A stretch of 64,000 nt of DNA from Dysidea avara (lineage: Eukaryota > Porifera > Demospongiae > Dictyoceratida > Dysideidae). The DNA lies in assembly GCF_963678975.1 (NCBI RefSeq), contig NC_089275.1, positions 12,493,682 through 12,557,681 on the forward strand, written 5' to 3'. Both the position numbers and the translations under genes were made by a program. Below, piece by piece: positions 49,140 through 61,605 of the stretch; the stretch's first letter is position 1, and each line of letters starts with the position of its first letter. The notes under the pieces are model-generated. The model saw only the letters and a list, made by a program, of their open reading frames with translations. It did not search any database and had not been told where the DNA came from.

Positions 49140-50090
49140 ATTTAGCATCTGCACATATCAAGATATGCGAAACGAGCAGACGTGTAATTATTATACAAAG
49201 GACATAGCTACACCTGGGCATTTGCCCAGGCATCAGTTCATCTTGCCCGGGCATCAGAATATCTTCTGGCATGGCAGTCACGCATGAAAATACACTGTTC
49301 ACAATTACAATTCTATCCACTATGGCACCATTGACTGTAGCGAATGCTTGCAGTGAATTCTTGCATGGAAAATATATGCTGCATGTTTAAGTCTGACTTG
49401 TAATTATAACCCCATAGATTACAAGTTACTATATTTAAATCAGATATGTGCCTGCCCAAAATGTATATGCCAATTTGTTGTGGCATTGAAGTGATGATAG
49501 TTTGGAGTTTTTCTGTATACAGACCACGTGAAGTGGAAATACTCAAGATGACTAGCTGTTTGACTACTTGTAATGCTGAATAATCAGTGCCTGAATTTAC
49601 TGTGATGCTACTACGATGAAGAAATGTCAAGAGAGCAACGCAGGAGAACTGCTGTAGTACAATACTTTGTAGTAGGGTGTGGTAGAGTTGGTGGCTGGTT
49701 ACAGGGAATGGTGCCCCTACTGAGCAGATGAGAAGGCTTTGTGATCTGCACAAGTACAAGTCAGTGCAAGATATCTATTGGTTCAGTAGTATTGTTCATT
49801 ATGAGTTGAAGCATCCTTGTGTGTGGGTTGTGTGGCATGTGATGCTACAGTCCCACAATTGATACATGCATCATAGCTACAGACTAGTATGGAGCGATTG
49901 TAGACTGATAAGCTTCTGTATGCATCCAGATAAGAGTTAACAATGTAGCTAGGCATGCCATGCGCTTGAAAGCAGCAATTTGATGAATGCACGTATGAAT
50001 CCACATAGGTTGTTCACTGGACTAGGTGTACAGGTAATAGGCTTGCCCAGGCATCATGCTTGGGGCCTTGGGCTAGATACTCCTCTGATT
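49140..50090. other. Sequence present in duplicate segment 3 but not in copy 2
   Basis: About 950 bp interrupt the alignment with 19430-19500. It includes TGCCCAGGCATCA twice (near 49223 and 50045). No coding content is convincing. Its edges are not exactly defined. Confidence 0.5.
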
Positions 50091-50207
50091 TATACTCCAA
50101 TGAAACAGTCAGTCACAACTTTTATTTACTTTTCGACCTGCTGGGTCAGTAGAGGGCAAACAGTCCATGGAACATATTATATTGTATGGTATAAAGAACT
50201 ACTAAAT

Positions 50208-50859
50208 CAGCGTTGAAACCGGGTCGGGTCATCCGGGTCACCTTTTCTCCGTCCGACTCGGTTTACAAATTATCCGGGTCTGACCCGGATTGGATTACGT
50301 GAGAACCGAAATTGTTGGTTTGACGATGTGGAAACTTATAAACGCTATCCGCGTAGCTCTTTCATGAACCACGTCCACTTATCGCGTTACAAACATACGC
50401 TCAGCCACGTCCATTCATTAGTAAGTGCAGTCTGTAACACAAAACTGTGTCCATTGCTGTCTGCAAGCTTACGTGGAGCCACGCCCACTAATAGATTTTT
50501 GTAAGAGTTGTATATAGTCTAGTCTTGCAGCAGGATAAGTACTTCTGTGAGCCACACCCACTTTTAATATATCAGGATATTGTAATACTAGGTATGCACA
50601 AAGCCACACCCAATTTCTGCCTAAACTCAGTAGCTATGTGGAACCAGACTCACTGACTGATTTTAAATTATAAACTTACCGGCTTAGTTATCACATAACT
50701 ACATGTTTACTCAACACGAATTGAATGCTCAAAACGTAGTCTCACTCACTCGAGGCTACCCGAAACATAGCTCTTATCGCATGCCTTGTCTTTAATTAAT
50801 CCGGGTCTGACCTGCAGTGGGTCATCCGGGTCAGCAGTAGTGACCCGGTTTCAACGCTG
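50208..50859. mobile_element. hAT-like MITE with CAGCGTTG ends in copy 3 intron 8
   Basis: Perfect inverted ends CAGCGTTGAAACCGGGTC / GACCCGGTTTCAACGCTG and a TACTAAAT / TACTAAAC duplication (7 of 8). The copy 2 segment shows the empty site near 19603. The interior repeats GAGCCACGCCCA-type motifs and is related to the older insert shared by both copies at about 18360-18910 and 48170-48790. Confidence 0.92.
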
Positions 50860-52366
50860 TACTAAACCTAAGATAAAATTTGCTTACTCCATGACCTGCC
50901 ATCATGTAACCAAAAGGGATCGCTTGCACTAAGTGCTATGCTGTATGTGTGTGCATATGTCTGGACATGGGAATTAGTAATTGTCACTGTTACAGGTTGA
51001 CTACAATAGATGTTATGAAGCCCTGGATGTTGCCAGTGTAGACATAAAGGCCAAGAAGTGTACCTGGTTGATAGTAGCGGCAGTGAGAAGAGCTGATACT
51101 AAACAGAGGGCAATACTAGAGGTAACTGCTTTGTAGTACTATGGAGTGTTTTGTTTAGTACTATGTATGTATAGCTATAGACTGTTATGTCCTTAAATAA
51201 GTAGCAGTCATTTTTGCTGATTGAATTTTTTTCTGTGCTATAATTGTTTCCAACTACTCAAGCATTTAGCAGTGCTATAGTAGAACTAAACCAGGGGTCT
51301 AAATGTATATGAACCATTGGGTCCATGAATAAATATCCTGATTATCAGTGTGGCTATACTCCTTTGACGAACCTTGCTGCATTGTTGGCTACACATCTCT
51401 TGAACAGTGATCAGATAGCTGTGCAAACTGTCCTTTACTCAATAGCTACATTGCCTTCCTCAGTCATTCATGTTCCAGTGATTCATTTTGGTCAACATCA
51501 TTTGCTACAAGTTAACCTTTTGCTAGTCACAAGTAGTATTCTAGGTCATGATAAACTGCTAGCTTTCTTCTTGAGTGTATCTCCGGATTTCATACATTAA
51601 ATTAGTAAAAACAAGGCATATACTTGTGTACTAAGTAAACTATTACACTGTGGTGGTGTGGTCTCAAGCTAAATATAGCACTTAGCTTTGACTCATGTTA
51701 TTACTGGTCTCTCTACCATGTCCTCATACTGTATTTTCCATATTCAATTTGTACTCACTGTAGTGCTTTAACTAGTATATAAAATGTTTCATAAATATCA
51801 CCAACTGTCTAGGGTTCACTTTCAATGCTACAATACCTATTCACCACTGAGTTATTGTACTCTATTCTCCTCCTCCAGGCTAAATATGGTAGATCAGATG
51901 AAGGTTGTGTAGAGAAGGTGAAGGAGGTGTATGAGTCACTGAACCTGAGACACTTGTACAGTGAATATGAAGATCAGAGCTACCAGACCATCAGTAAACT
52001 AATTGATGAACACAATCACATATTACCAGTACATGTCTTCCTGGAGATGAGGGATACCATCTACACAAGGAAACACTAGATGGATTTTGTGTTATTTAAC
52101 ATTAATTTTCTTGTATTGTTATTCAGTATTTTTTTATCACTAGGCTTTACAGCGCATACAGATTGATAGAACACTATACATTTAGCCTGATAACTTATTA
52201 TCCAACTAGTAATTTGATTGGAGTTCTCATGCAGAATCTATCAAGCTTGTACCAGATGATTTTGACAAGCTCTCCTGGTCACTTTTACCATGTGTTTGTC
52301 AAAATAGTTTGACCTGTTTCAAGCATACAATATGTGCCTGCATTATAGGTAGCTAGGCCACTTTGT

Positions 52367-52724
52367 GTAGAGTAGTGGAAAACTGATTACTGGTATGGAA
52401 AAACCAGTTATTAACCTGGTCAAGCCAATTATTGGCTAAGAAGCTTTAAACTGGTTTTGCCCACCCACTTCATAAACCATAAATTTCCCCTGCTAACAAG
52501 TGTTAACATCATAACGTAACCTCAAAGCATGTGTAAATATGTGATTGTAATAACTGTTATTGTAAGGCAGGATGTTGATGGTCACTTTGGTCCCACCCTA
52601 TGGCTTTCAACAGGCTTGTTGAGTACCATAATGTTACTATCAGACAATAACCAGTCAATATCCAATTATTCACCTTCCAATAACTGGTTTTGGTTAACCT
52701 CTGCAGGTTCACAGTACTATAGTG
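52367..52724. mobile_element. Insert in the 3' flank of copy 3, absent from copy 2
   Basis: CCACTTTGTGTA joins TAGCTAAATGAC directly in copy 2 (about 21040-21056) but is split here by about 360 bp with partly inverted ends. Confidence 0.6.
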
Positions 52725-53437
52725 TATAGCTAAATGACACATTTGGGAGCATTGTGGTGGTAAAACAATCAGGGATTGGCTTTAAAAAAATCACAGGAGT
52801 AAACTGGCAAACAATACATGACTGAGTGCATGAAGTAGTACCACGACAATACTTACCAATGCTAGCAACTATACACCAAACAATTGACTTATCCCTAAAG
52901 CATGGCTTGGAGCTTTGGACATCTTAAAGAGATGAGAATTTTATTGTCATGTGTGGATGTGATATATGTTAGCTCTCATTGCATGTCTCCTTGTGCATGT
53001 TCATCAGTACTCACATGGATCTCCAATTAAAGAAATAATCTCCAATGAGAAAAAAAAATGACTAAGATCAATTCACAAACATGCATATAGAGTAGCCATC
53101 TAGCCGTATACTTTGCAGAAGTTTACTTTCTTCAAGGTGGCATCATGGCATGCAAAATTAATATATTTGGATGTTTGCTCAAAGTAATTCATGGTTGTTC
53201 GCTATCTCCAGTGGAAATTTTATCTATCAATTTTATTGTTTTGATATGTTTGTATAACCGTACAATGCACAAAAAAACATTTTTATTATTAACATTGTTG
53301 TTATTCAGCGAGATAATAAGCCACAAAGTTGTAAAAACGTCACTTCCGAAGTTGTAACCACAGAACTCGTGACGTAACAACGTGATCCGTAAGAATTGTT
53401 GTGACGCGAGTTGGGTTGAAGAGTAAGGTCTGTGACC

Positions 53438-53834
53438 TAGTGATGGGCGATATCAGGATTTTCAGAACGATACGATATCGATACGATATTGACTAAAATT
53501 GACCGATATTGATACTTTTCGATACGATATTGTAACATTATTTGTTCATGTAAATTGCCAGTTTTCTTACATAATTTGATAGTAGGTAGCTATAGCTATA
53601 CACAATGGAGATTCCCCGCCCACATACACAAGAGTAATAGTGATTTGAAAATTGCTGAAGGTAATGGAAAGCTACAATTAACAATTAAATAAGCTAAAAT
53701 GCATTTTAAAATTAAATTCAGATCACGTGATGTATCGTATCGAAATATCGGATTCTGTAAAATATATCGATACTTTTCGATATCAGCAAAAAATCAAACG
53801 ATACGATATAATATCGATATATCGCCCAACACTA
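53438..53834. mobile_element. hAT-like MITE, CTGTGACC target duplication
   Basis: Ends TAGTGATGGGCGATATC and GATATATCGCCCAACACTA, rich in CGATACGATAT; perfect 8-bp duplication CTGTGACC (53430-53437 and 53835-53842). Confidence 0.92.
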
Positions 53835-54329
53835 CTGTGACCATAACTATGAGTAAATAAGCGCTGTGATTCGTCCTCTGATTAGAACCGTAGACGGTAA
53901 GAATAGGATGTGGCGTTGCTTACCCACTTACAAATTTTTCCCCTCCGTGAAGCGTGATTCAAGTGCGCGAATTGTACAGGTAGTGATCGAGTGTCAGTGA
54001 AAATGATGGTCACCGCTCCCACTTTCCGTAAGGAACCTTCCCAGTCTAGAGCATAGAAAGGGACTTTGTGATTACTGTGAAGAGTTGCAAAGACAGTGGC
54101 ATTGCTCCTACGGCGGAGTATAGACACGGACGAATTAAGGATATGTACTGGTAAGCCATATACATGTATTTTATAAGTGTAGCTACCGGTACATTTGTTA
54201 TCAGTTGTTCTAGTATCGATTCAAGCAATATATATGGCCAGCAGTGCCTTACATAAAAAAAACACCCAATTGCAAATGTAACTTAGAGAAAAAAATGTGA
54301 GAGATTTCTATTGAGTCTAAATAGCTATA

Positions 54330-56951
54330 TCAGTCATTATATCGTGAAAATTCAGGTATTGTGTCTTTGTCTGGATGCATATACTGGCTTGCTAAATGAG
54401 GAGGGGCTTTAGGTAACTGAGGTGGCTTTCTGTGCGACCCTTTATCTTCCTCTGCATTTGTTAAACATAGTTGTATTGCTTTCACCATCAATTCATTTGC
54501 ATAGTCTGTAATGAGTATGTAACAAACAAGATGAATACTTTGACCAACTTACTGTAAGTTTTCGGCACTGGGACTACTTTGGGTGTGCATTCCCCTTGCT
54601 TCGATTTTGGAAAAGTCAGCCGTCTCCGCTCTTTGCCATCTCTTGTGAATGCCTGTGGCCTCTTATAATTTTCATTAAAATGCATTGCAGCAATCAATAA
54701 CCTGTGATATTTATCACTTCAATTTCACTGTATTTATACCATATATCTGTTCTTTACCTGCAATGCATTCCATGATAACAAAAAGCCATCAGTTTAGGAG
54801 CAAAGTGGTTGATTACACTGTGATAGCTCTCAACGCTGCTGGTCTGTTGGCTAGGGGAGAGCTTTTTAATATCATATATTAATCGAGGGTTTCCAATGAT
54901 ATCACTGAGTTTCTCCCATGCTTTAGTACCTGTTATACATGTGCAAGGTTGAGTCTAGTTTTGTTTAATTGCCTTTACCTGGTATAAACCACTTTTTACG
55001 CCTATTGCCCAGGTCATTAGCGTGGTAACAGTCTTCATGTTTGTCACACAAATGATTCATCAAGGACTTCCAACGAACTGTCATGCCATTACCACTTGTA
55101 GCTGATGCTGCACACCAGTACATATGATTGGTAATACTTTTTATCCATTCATTAATAAGTTCACAGTCCTTGTATTTTGCTGCCTTGTTTAATTTCTTCT
55201 TTACCCCTATACATAATAAATTACATACAGTTCTCCAAAGCAACTACCTTACCTTTTGACACATGCCACACATCATAGCAATGTTCAATGTCTGGGTATT
55301 GCCTACTGATAAACTTGTCAATTTGCTTAAATGCCTATCAGTAACCAATGTGCCTACTTGCAAAGACTTAGCATCTAAGAATTTAAGAGCCCTGGATAGT
55401 CCCTCTTTCTCCATGTGATTGCTAGACGTTACTTGATTACTCTGGGAACATATCCAATCACATATGATATAAAAACAGTGTGCAAATTTTACCTGGACTA
55501 GTTCCATGTGAATAATTTTGTTGCTATCAAAATCAATAAGTCTGTAAGAGCCGTACTTTGCTGAGTGTCCAGGGCTGTCAGCTTTCCCATCACCTCCTAT
55601 AGACAGGGCAGTACCACGACTTCTGCACTCTGCCAACAGCTTTGTTTGATGGCTTTCCCATACTGAAACCACTGCAGGATAAAGGTAAGCTGTCTGGTGG
55701 TTGTAGAAGGTACTATCACAAATACATGCTATTCGCATCTCATTCATTAGCCGCAATATTTTTCCAGGAGTACTACCACTGAAGAGAATGGCAGCAGAAA
55801 GCATCACATTTCCAGCTGGTGTATCCTTGATCATGGTTGACTCATCCATATCCTTTTGTGGCCACAATGGGAACAGAGCTGTTTTACACAGATAAATGTT
55901 CCCTTGGGTTGTGAGATGGTACCATTGCATATGTTGTGGCATGATGTACATGATGTGAATAGCTCCAATAGTGATGACTTAAAGACTATGTACTTTATCT
56001 CATCTAGTGTTGATCCTGGATCCATTTGCTGCTCAATTTCATCACTAAGGTGTGGATGTAATTACTAAAGGTGTGAGACTACTGTTTGCTTACTCTGTTG
56101 TGGTATCATCCTGTGTGGTCTGAAATGATGAGTCTAGATCAGTTTACTCATGATCACCCATGTCAGTGTCTTCTGGATCAGTGGTAAATGACTCCTCAAG
56201 GGCATTTGGTACCTTTGAAAGTTTCTTCAGTGGTGGAGCAGCCAAGAGGTTACATTGTACCCCTATAGAATCCACGCCAGGCAGGTGCGTAACAGTCACA
56301 GGACCTAAGATTGATGTGGTTAGGTTTGCTGTTATATTTTTACATCATTACTTTTGTGTGCAGGTGGCTCAGGAGTTGAGGACAGCTGGATCGATGAAGA
56401 CTGTGCATCTACACTTAACAACTGAGTAGATGAAGACTGTACACTTGACTACTGGGTCAATGAAGGTTGTGCACCTAGACTTGCTTCCAGTTCTTCTGTT
56501 GTTGGAGTTGTTGACATAGCTTCATAAACTAGCTATATTTTATTATGTTAAAATTAAATTGACATGGTGTGTATAAATTACTACATTATTTGCTTACCGC
56601 TTTTCGCTGACGCTTTTCAGCAGCTGGTCTGGGTGGTGGAGTACTGGAATAGCAGAAACTTCCGTGCACAGGTCGTGGAAATATTGTTGGGACAGCATCA
56701 GGTTTTAATCGCTTCTTTATTGGCAATCCCATTTCTTCGCGATACCGTGAACCTTCGATAGCAAAGCATTCAGGCTCGAAATGATTAGAACAGAGCAGTG
56801 AGGTGGGTGTCGGGCCATCCCAATCCTTTCGCTGGCGTTTCACGGCCCTAGTCCATTTAGATCGAACGCCTTCGTCACAGGGCCAACCATGAAGGCTATA
56901 CCCCATTCCGCTGACCGTGTTGCAATCAGCAGCTACACACTTTCTTGGCAT
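54330..56951 (-). pseudogene. THAP-domain transposase gene, Kolobok-like
   Basis: The first exon (56951-56598) encodes an N-terminal THAP zinc finger: MPRKCVAADC, a Trp, LLCSNHF and a Pro-rich end, matching C-x-C ... C-x-x-H spacing. Later exons on the same strand: about 56053-55493, 55441-55253, 55206-54979, 54929-54758, 54701-54553 and about 54508-54330, with GT-AG borders and the stop at 54330. They carry GGDGKADSPGHSAKYGSY, SNHMEKEGLSRAL, LVTDRHLSK, SITNHMYWCAA, KLMAFCYHGMHC and AAMHFNENYKRPQA, all typical of the THAP-Kolobok transposase family. The third and following exons are open, but the 56053-55493 exon shows a one-base frame change between WMSQP and MIKDTPAGN, so this copy is probably inactive. 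Sequence at 56100-56500 may hold a Ser/Thr-rich linker exon I could not place. I could not define inverted ends or a TTAA duplication. Confidence 0.75.
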
Positions 56952-57016
56952 TACTGGAGAACAGATCTATATCTAAGAATCTAAACAAAGAATACTTTAC
57001 GATAGGTAAAGAGAAC

Positions 57017-57850
57017 ATCAAGACACACGGTAGTGTGTCGTGCGGCCCAAGAAGCCGGCGCGCCACACCGTGAGTATATTGACAGGAAGAACGAAAACGT
57101 CATTTTCACACCTTTGTATCTCGGTGATCACTTATCTGATTGGAACCAAATTTGCTACACAGTTGCCCGCCAGCCAAGGGAGTCTACATTCCAAATTTGA
57201 AGGAAATCGCTGCAGCCATTTCCGAGATACGAGCTGCCAAAGTTTCGTTTTTTTTTCTTCGTTTTTTTTTTCTTCTTCGTCTTTTCGCACACTTGCAAAA
57301 ATTGCTATAACAAGCAAACGCGTACTCCGATCGCCTTGAAATTTGGCACACAGAAAGGGAGTCCAAAGGCGAATCCTAGCATCAAATTTGGTACAAATCC
57401 GATGAATGGTTCAGGAGTTATGACCGATTATTCGCGTAAAACAAGATCGATTTGTTGTCACGCCTACAGGGTAAACCGCTTCATGGAATGAGTTGAAAAT
57501 TGCTATGTAGATGGAGTAACCATCGTAGGAGTGCCTTTTGGTGGTTTGAAAGGAATCGAGATAAAGACCACGGAGATATGACACAAAACCCAACCTGTGT
57601 CACAATTACGCGATCGATTTTTATGAATAAAAAAGTATTAGTTTTCACGCCTACTAGGCAAACCGCTTAGAGCAATGAGCTGAAAATCGGTGTATAGCTG
57701 GAATAATCTTCATAGAAAGTCCTTGCAGTAGTACAGAAGAATCGGATTACAAACCACTGAGTTATGATTCGAAAGCCAACTACGTGTAGCAAATGCGAGA
57801 TCGAGATACTCTAATAGAACAGTCACCCTAATAGAGCATTCGGCTAATTT
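57017..57850 (+). repeat. Dispersed repeat with internal tandem units, ending in the short dispersed motif
   Basis: Starts with CAAGACACACGGTAGTGTGT and ends GATCGAGATACTCTAATAGA. Two imperfect units of about 185 bp are visible inside: TCACGCCTACAGGGTAAACC (57459) and TCACGCCTACTAGGCAAACC (57645) begin matching stretches. Partial copies lie at 43334-43445 and 40020-40217. No coding frame spans it. Confidence 0.75.
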
Positions 57851-57897
57851 ATTTACTCCATTATAGAATTTTATTACATCACAAGTTATTCTGTAGG

Positions 57898-60800
57898 GAG
57901 TTCAGCTGCAAACAGTTAATCTTATAGACAGTTCAGCAAGAAGACAGTCACCATGTGGAGAGTTAAGCAAATATACCACTATAGAGATTCAGAACATTAC
58001 AAGTCACACTGAAGAAAGTTCAGCTATAAACAAGTCATGCACTGTGTAGAGAATTCAGCTACAATTAAGTCACTCTCTAGAGAATTCAGTTACACAGAAT
58101 TCAGCTACACACAAGTCACTGTGGAGAGAGTTCAGCTACAAACGAATTACCCTTTAGAGTGATCAGCTACAAACAAAACACTTTGCAGGGTGTTCAACTG
58201 CAACAAATCAATTACCTTTAGAGCGATCAGCAATGAACAAATCAACACAAATCTACCTGTAGAGAGATCAGCTAGAAACAAATCACCCTGAAGAGAGTTC
58301 AGCTACAAAAAATCACCCTGTAGAGACATCAGCTAGAAACTAGACACAATGTAAGGAGTTCAGCTACAAGCAATCGCCCTGTAGAGAGTTCAGCTAAAAC
58401 AAATCAACCTGCAGAGAGATCAGCTACAAACAAATCACCTTATAGAGAGTTCAGCTACAAACAGATTACCTGTAGAGAGATCGGCTACAAACAAATCAAC
58501 CTGCAGAGAGATCAGCTATATACACACAAATCAACTTGTAGAGAGATCAGCTACAAACAAATCACCCTGTAGAGAGATCAGCTAGAAACTACACACAATG
58601 TAAGGAGTTCAGCTACAAACAAATCACCCTGTAGAGAGATCAGCTACAAACTAGACACAAAGTAAGGAGTTCAGCTACAAGCAAATTACCCTGTAGAGTT
58701 CATCTACAAACAAATCAACCTGTAGAGCAATCAGCTAGAGACAAATCACCCTGAAGAGAGGTCAGCTACAAAAAATCACCCTGTAGAGAGATCAGCTAGA
58801 AACAAATCACCCTGAAGAGAGGTCAGCTACAAAAAAATCACCCTGTAGAGAGATCAGCTACAAACAAATTGCCCTGTAGAGAGATCGGCTACAAACAAAT
58901 CAACCTGCAGAGAGATCAGCTACACACAAATCAACTTGTAGAGAGTTCAGCTACAAACAAATTACCCTGTAGAGAGATCGGCTACAAACAAATCAGCCTG
59001 TAGAGAGTTCAGCTAAAACAAATCAACCTGCAGAGAGATCAACTACAAACAAATCACCTTATAGAGAGTTCAGCTACAAACAAATTACCCTATAGAGAGA
59101 TCGGCTACAAACAAATCAACCTGCAGAGAGATCAGCTACACACAAATCAACTTGTAGAGAGATCAATTACAAACAAATCACCCTGTAGAGAGATCAGCTA
59201 GAAACTACGCACAATGTAAGGAGTTCAGCTACAAACAAATCACCCTGTAGAGAGATCAGCTACAAACTAGACACAAAGTAAGGAGTTCAGCTGCAAGCAA
59301 ATTACCCTGTAGAGAGTTCATCTACAAACAAATCAACCTGTAGAGCAATCAGCTAGAAACAAATCACCCTGAAGAGAGGTCAGCTACAAAAAATCACCCT
59401 GTAGAGAGATCAGCTAGAAACAAATCACCCTGAAGAGAGGTCAGCTACAAAAAAATCACCCTGTAGAGAGATCAGCTACAAACAAATTGCCCTGCAGAGA
59501 GATCGGCTACAAACAAATCAACCTGCAGAGAGATCAGCTACACACAAATCAACTTGTAGAGAGTTCAGCTACAAACAAATTACCCTGTAGAGAGATCGGC
59601 TACAAACAAATCAGCCTGTAGAGAGTTCAGCTAAAACAAATCAACCTGCAGAGAGATCAACTACAAACAAATCACCTTATAGAGAGTTCAGCTACAAACA
59701 AATTACCCTATAGAGAGATCGGCTACAAACAAATCAACCTGCAGAGAGATCAGCTACACACAAATCAACTTGTAGAGAGATCAATTACAAACAAATCACC
59801 CTGTAGAGAGATCAGCTAGAAACTACACACAATGTAAGGAGTTCAGCTACAAATAAATCACCTTATAGAGAGTTCAGCTACAAACAAATCACTCTGTAGA
59901 GAGATCAGCTAGAAACTGGACACAATGTAAGGAGTTCAGCTACAAGCAAATCACCCTTTAGTGAGTTCAGCTACAAACAAATCAACCTGCAGTGAGATCA
60001 CCTACAAAAAAGCACCTTGTACAGAGTTCAGCTACAAACAAATTACCCTGTAGAGAGATCGGCTACAAACAAATCAACCAGTAGAAAGATCAGCTACACA
60101 CAAATCAACTTGTAGAGAGATCAGCTACAAACAAATCACCCTGTAGAGAGATCAGCTAGAAACTAGTCACAATGTAAGGAGTTCAGCTACAAGTAAATCA
60201 CCCTGTAGAGAGTTCAGCTAAAACAAATCAACCTGCAGAGAGATCAGCTACAAATAAATCACTTTATAGACAGTTCAGCTACAAACAAATTACCTTGTAG
60301 AGAGATCGGCTGCAAATTAATCAACCTGCAGAGAGATCAGCTACACACAAATCAACTTGTAGAGAGATCAGCTACAAACAAATCACCCTGTAGAGAGATC
60401 AGCTAGAAACTAGATACAATGCAAGGAGTTCAGCTACAAGCAAAGTTACCCTTTAGTGAGTTCAGCTACAAACAAATCAACCTGCAGTGAGATCACCCAC
60501 AAAAACGCACTTGTACAGAGTTCAGTTACAAACAAATCACCCTGTAGAGAGATCAGGTAGAAGAATTCACCTTGTAGAGAGTTCATTTACAAAGAAACCA
60601 TCATATAGAGAGTTCAGCTACAAAGAAATTACCCCGTAGAGAGTTCAGCTAGAAGAAGTCACCTTGTAAAGAGTTTAGCTACAAAGAAACCATCATGTAC
60701 AGAGTTCAGCTACAAAGAAACCACCTGTACAGAATTCAACTACAAACAAATCACCCTGTATAGAGATCAGCTAGAAGAAGTCACCTTCTAGAGTGTTCAG

Positions 60801-61398
60801 TTACAAAGAAACCATCATGTAGAGAGTTCAGCTGCAAACAAATCACTCTGTAGAGAGTTCAGCTACAAAGAAACCGCCATGTAGAGAGTTCAGCCTCATA
60901 CAAACCACCTTGTAGAGAATTCAACTACAACAAATCACCCTGTAGAAAGATCAGCTAGAAGAAGTCACCTTGTAGAGAGTTCAGCTACAAAAAAACCACC
61001 ATGTAGAGAGTTTAGCTGCAAACAATTCACCTGTAGAGAGTTCAGCTAGAAACAAATCACCCCGTAGAGAGATCAACTGGACGAAGTCACCTTGTAGAGA
61101 GTTCAGCTACAAAGAAACCATCATGTAGAGAGTTCAGCTGCAAAAAAAATCACCCTGCAGAGAGTTCAGCTACAAAAAAATCACCCTGTAGAGAGTTCAG
61201 CTAGACGAAGTCACCTTATAGAGAGTTCAGCTACAAAGAAACCATCATGTAGAGAGTTCGGCTATAAAGACACCACCATGTAGAGAGTTTAGCTGCAAAC
61301 AAATCACCTGTTACAGAGAGTTCAGCTACAAAGAAACCATCCTGTATATAGTTCAGCTACATTTCAAGTCACCCAGTAGAGAGATCAGCTGCAAAAAA
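57898..61398 (+). repeat. 3.5 kb satellite of 31-bp monomers with about 618-bp higher-order repeat
   Basis: Monomers of the form GAGAGATCAGCTACAAACAA + ATCACCCTGTA (31 bp). The left edge (57898-58250) and right edge (60550-61398) are more diverged than the middle. Within 58390-59840 whole blocks recur every 618-619 bp; for instance GCCCTGTAGAGAGATCGGCT at 58871 and its near-copy at 59489. No open frame of note, no spacer pattern. Confidence 0.95.
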
Positions 61399-61605
61399 TA
61401 TCCTGTGGGGAATAATGAGCATGTAATAAATATATGTACATAATTTGTATAATTACTAATAAAATCAAAAATAATTGAAGTACTAAAATTCTTCTTTAAG
61501 TTCTTTTCTTCTTCCTGTGGTAAAGAAAAAAACACATGGGTTAAAAAAGCCCCAAAGCCAGCCATAGGCCGGCTTTGCAGTATACAAATACAAAAAGAAG
61601 TGATA

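Larger units (their letters stand above)
47696..52079 (+). pseudogene. Partial duplicate of FPPS copy 2 (exons 6-10 only), copy 3
   Basis: Five exons equivalent to exons 6-10 of copy 2 lie at 47696-47781, 47832-47904, 47957-48034, 50996-51121 and 51879-52079. They have the same phases and lengths, intact GT-AG sites and no internal stop. Exons 1-5, which carry the start, GGK and first aspartate motif, were not found upstream. The second motif reads VDYNR, so both catalytic aspartate clusters are missing and no prenyltransferase activity is expected. Homology to copy 2 begins in intron 5 (about 47648) and runs past the gene to about 53137, so it is a genomic duplication and not a retrocopy. 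In exon 9 most differences from copy 2 change the protein (Ile to Val, Gly-Thr to Glu-Ala, Glu to Ala), which suggests relaxed selection. It could be read as the 3' part of a fusion transcript with upstream exons, which I cannot confirm. Confidence 0.8.
47648..53137 (+). repeat. Segmental duplication, derived segment carrying FPPS copy 3
   Basis: Second copy of the segment at 17823-21471. Compared with the parent it carries extra sequence at about 49140-50090, a hAT-like MITE at 50208-50859 and an insert at about 52367-52724. It lacks the insert found in the parent at about 18943-19129. The shared intron 8 sequence of both copies holds an older relative of the 50208 MITE (about 18360-18910 and 48170-48790). 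Confidence 0.85.

Noticed and set aside
53882-54228. Coding exon on the minus strand downstream of the THAP transposase
   Set aside because: No domain, no matching splice phase, and the transposase already ends at 54330.
57898-61398. CRISPR-like array
   Set aside because: Monomers adjoin directly with no unique spacers, and the setting is an intron-bearing genome; it is a satellite.
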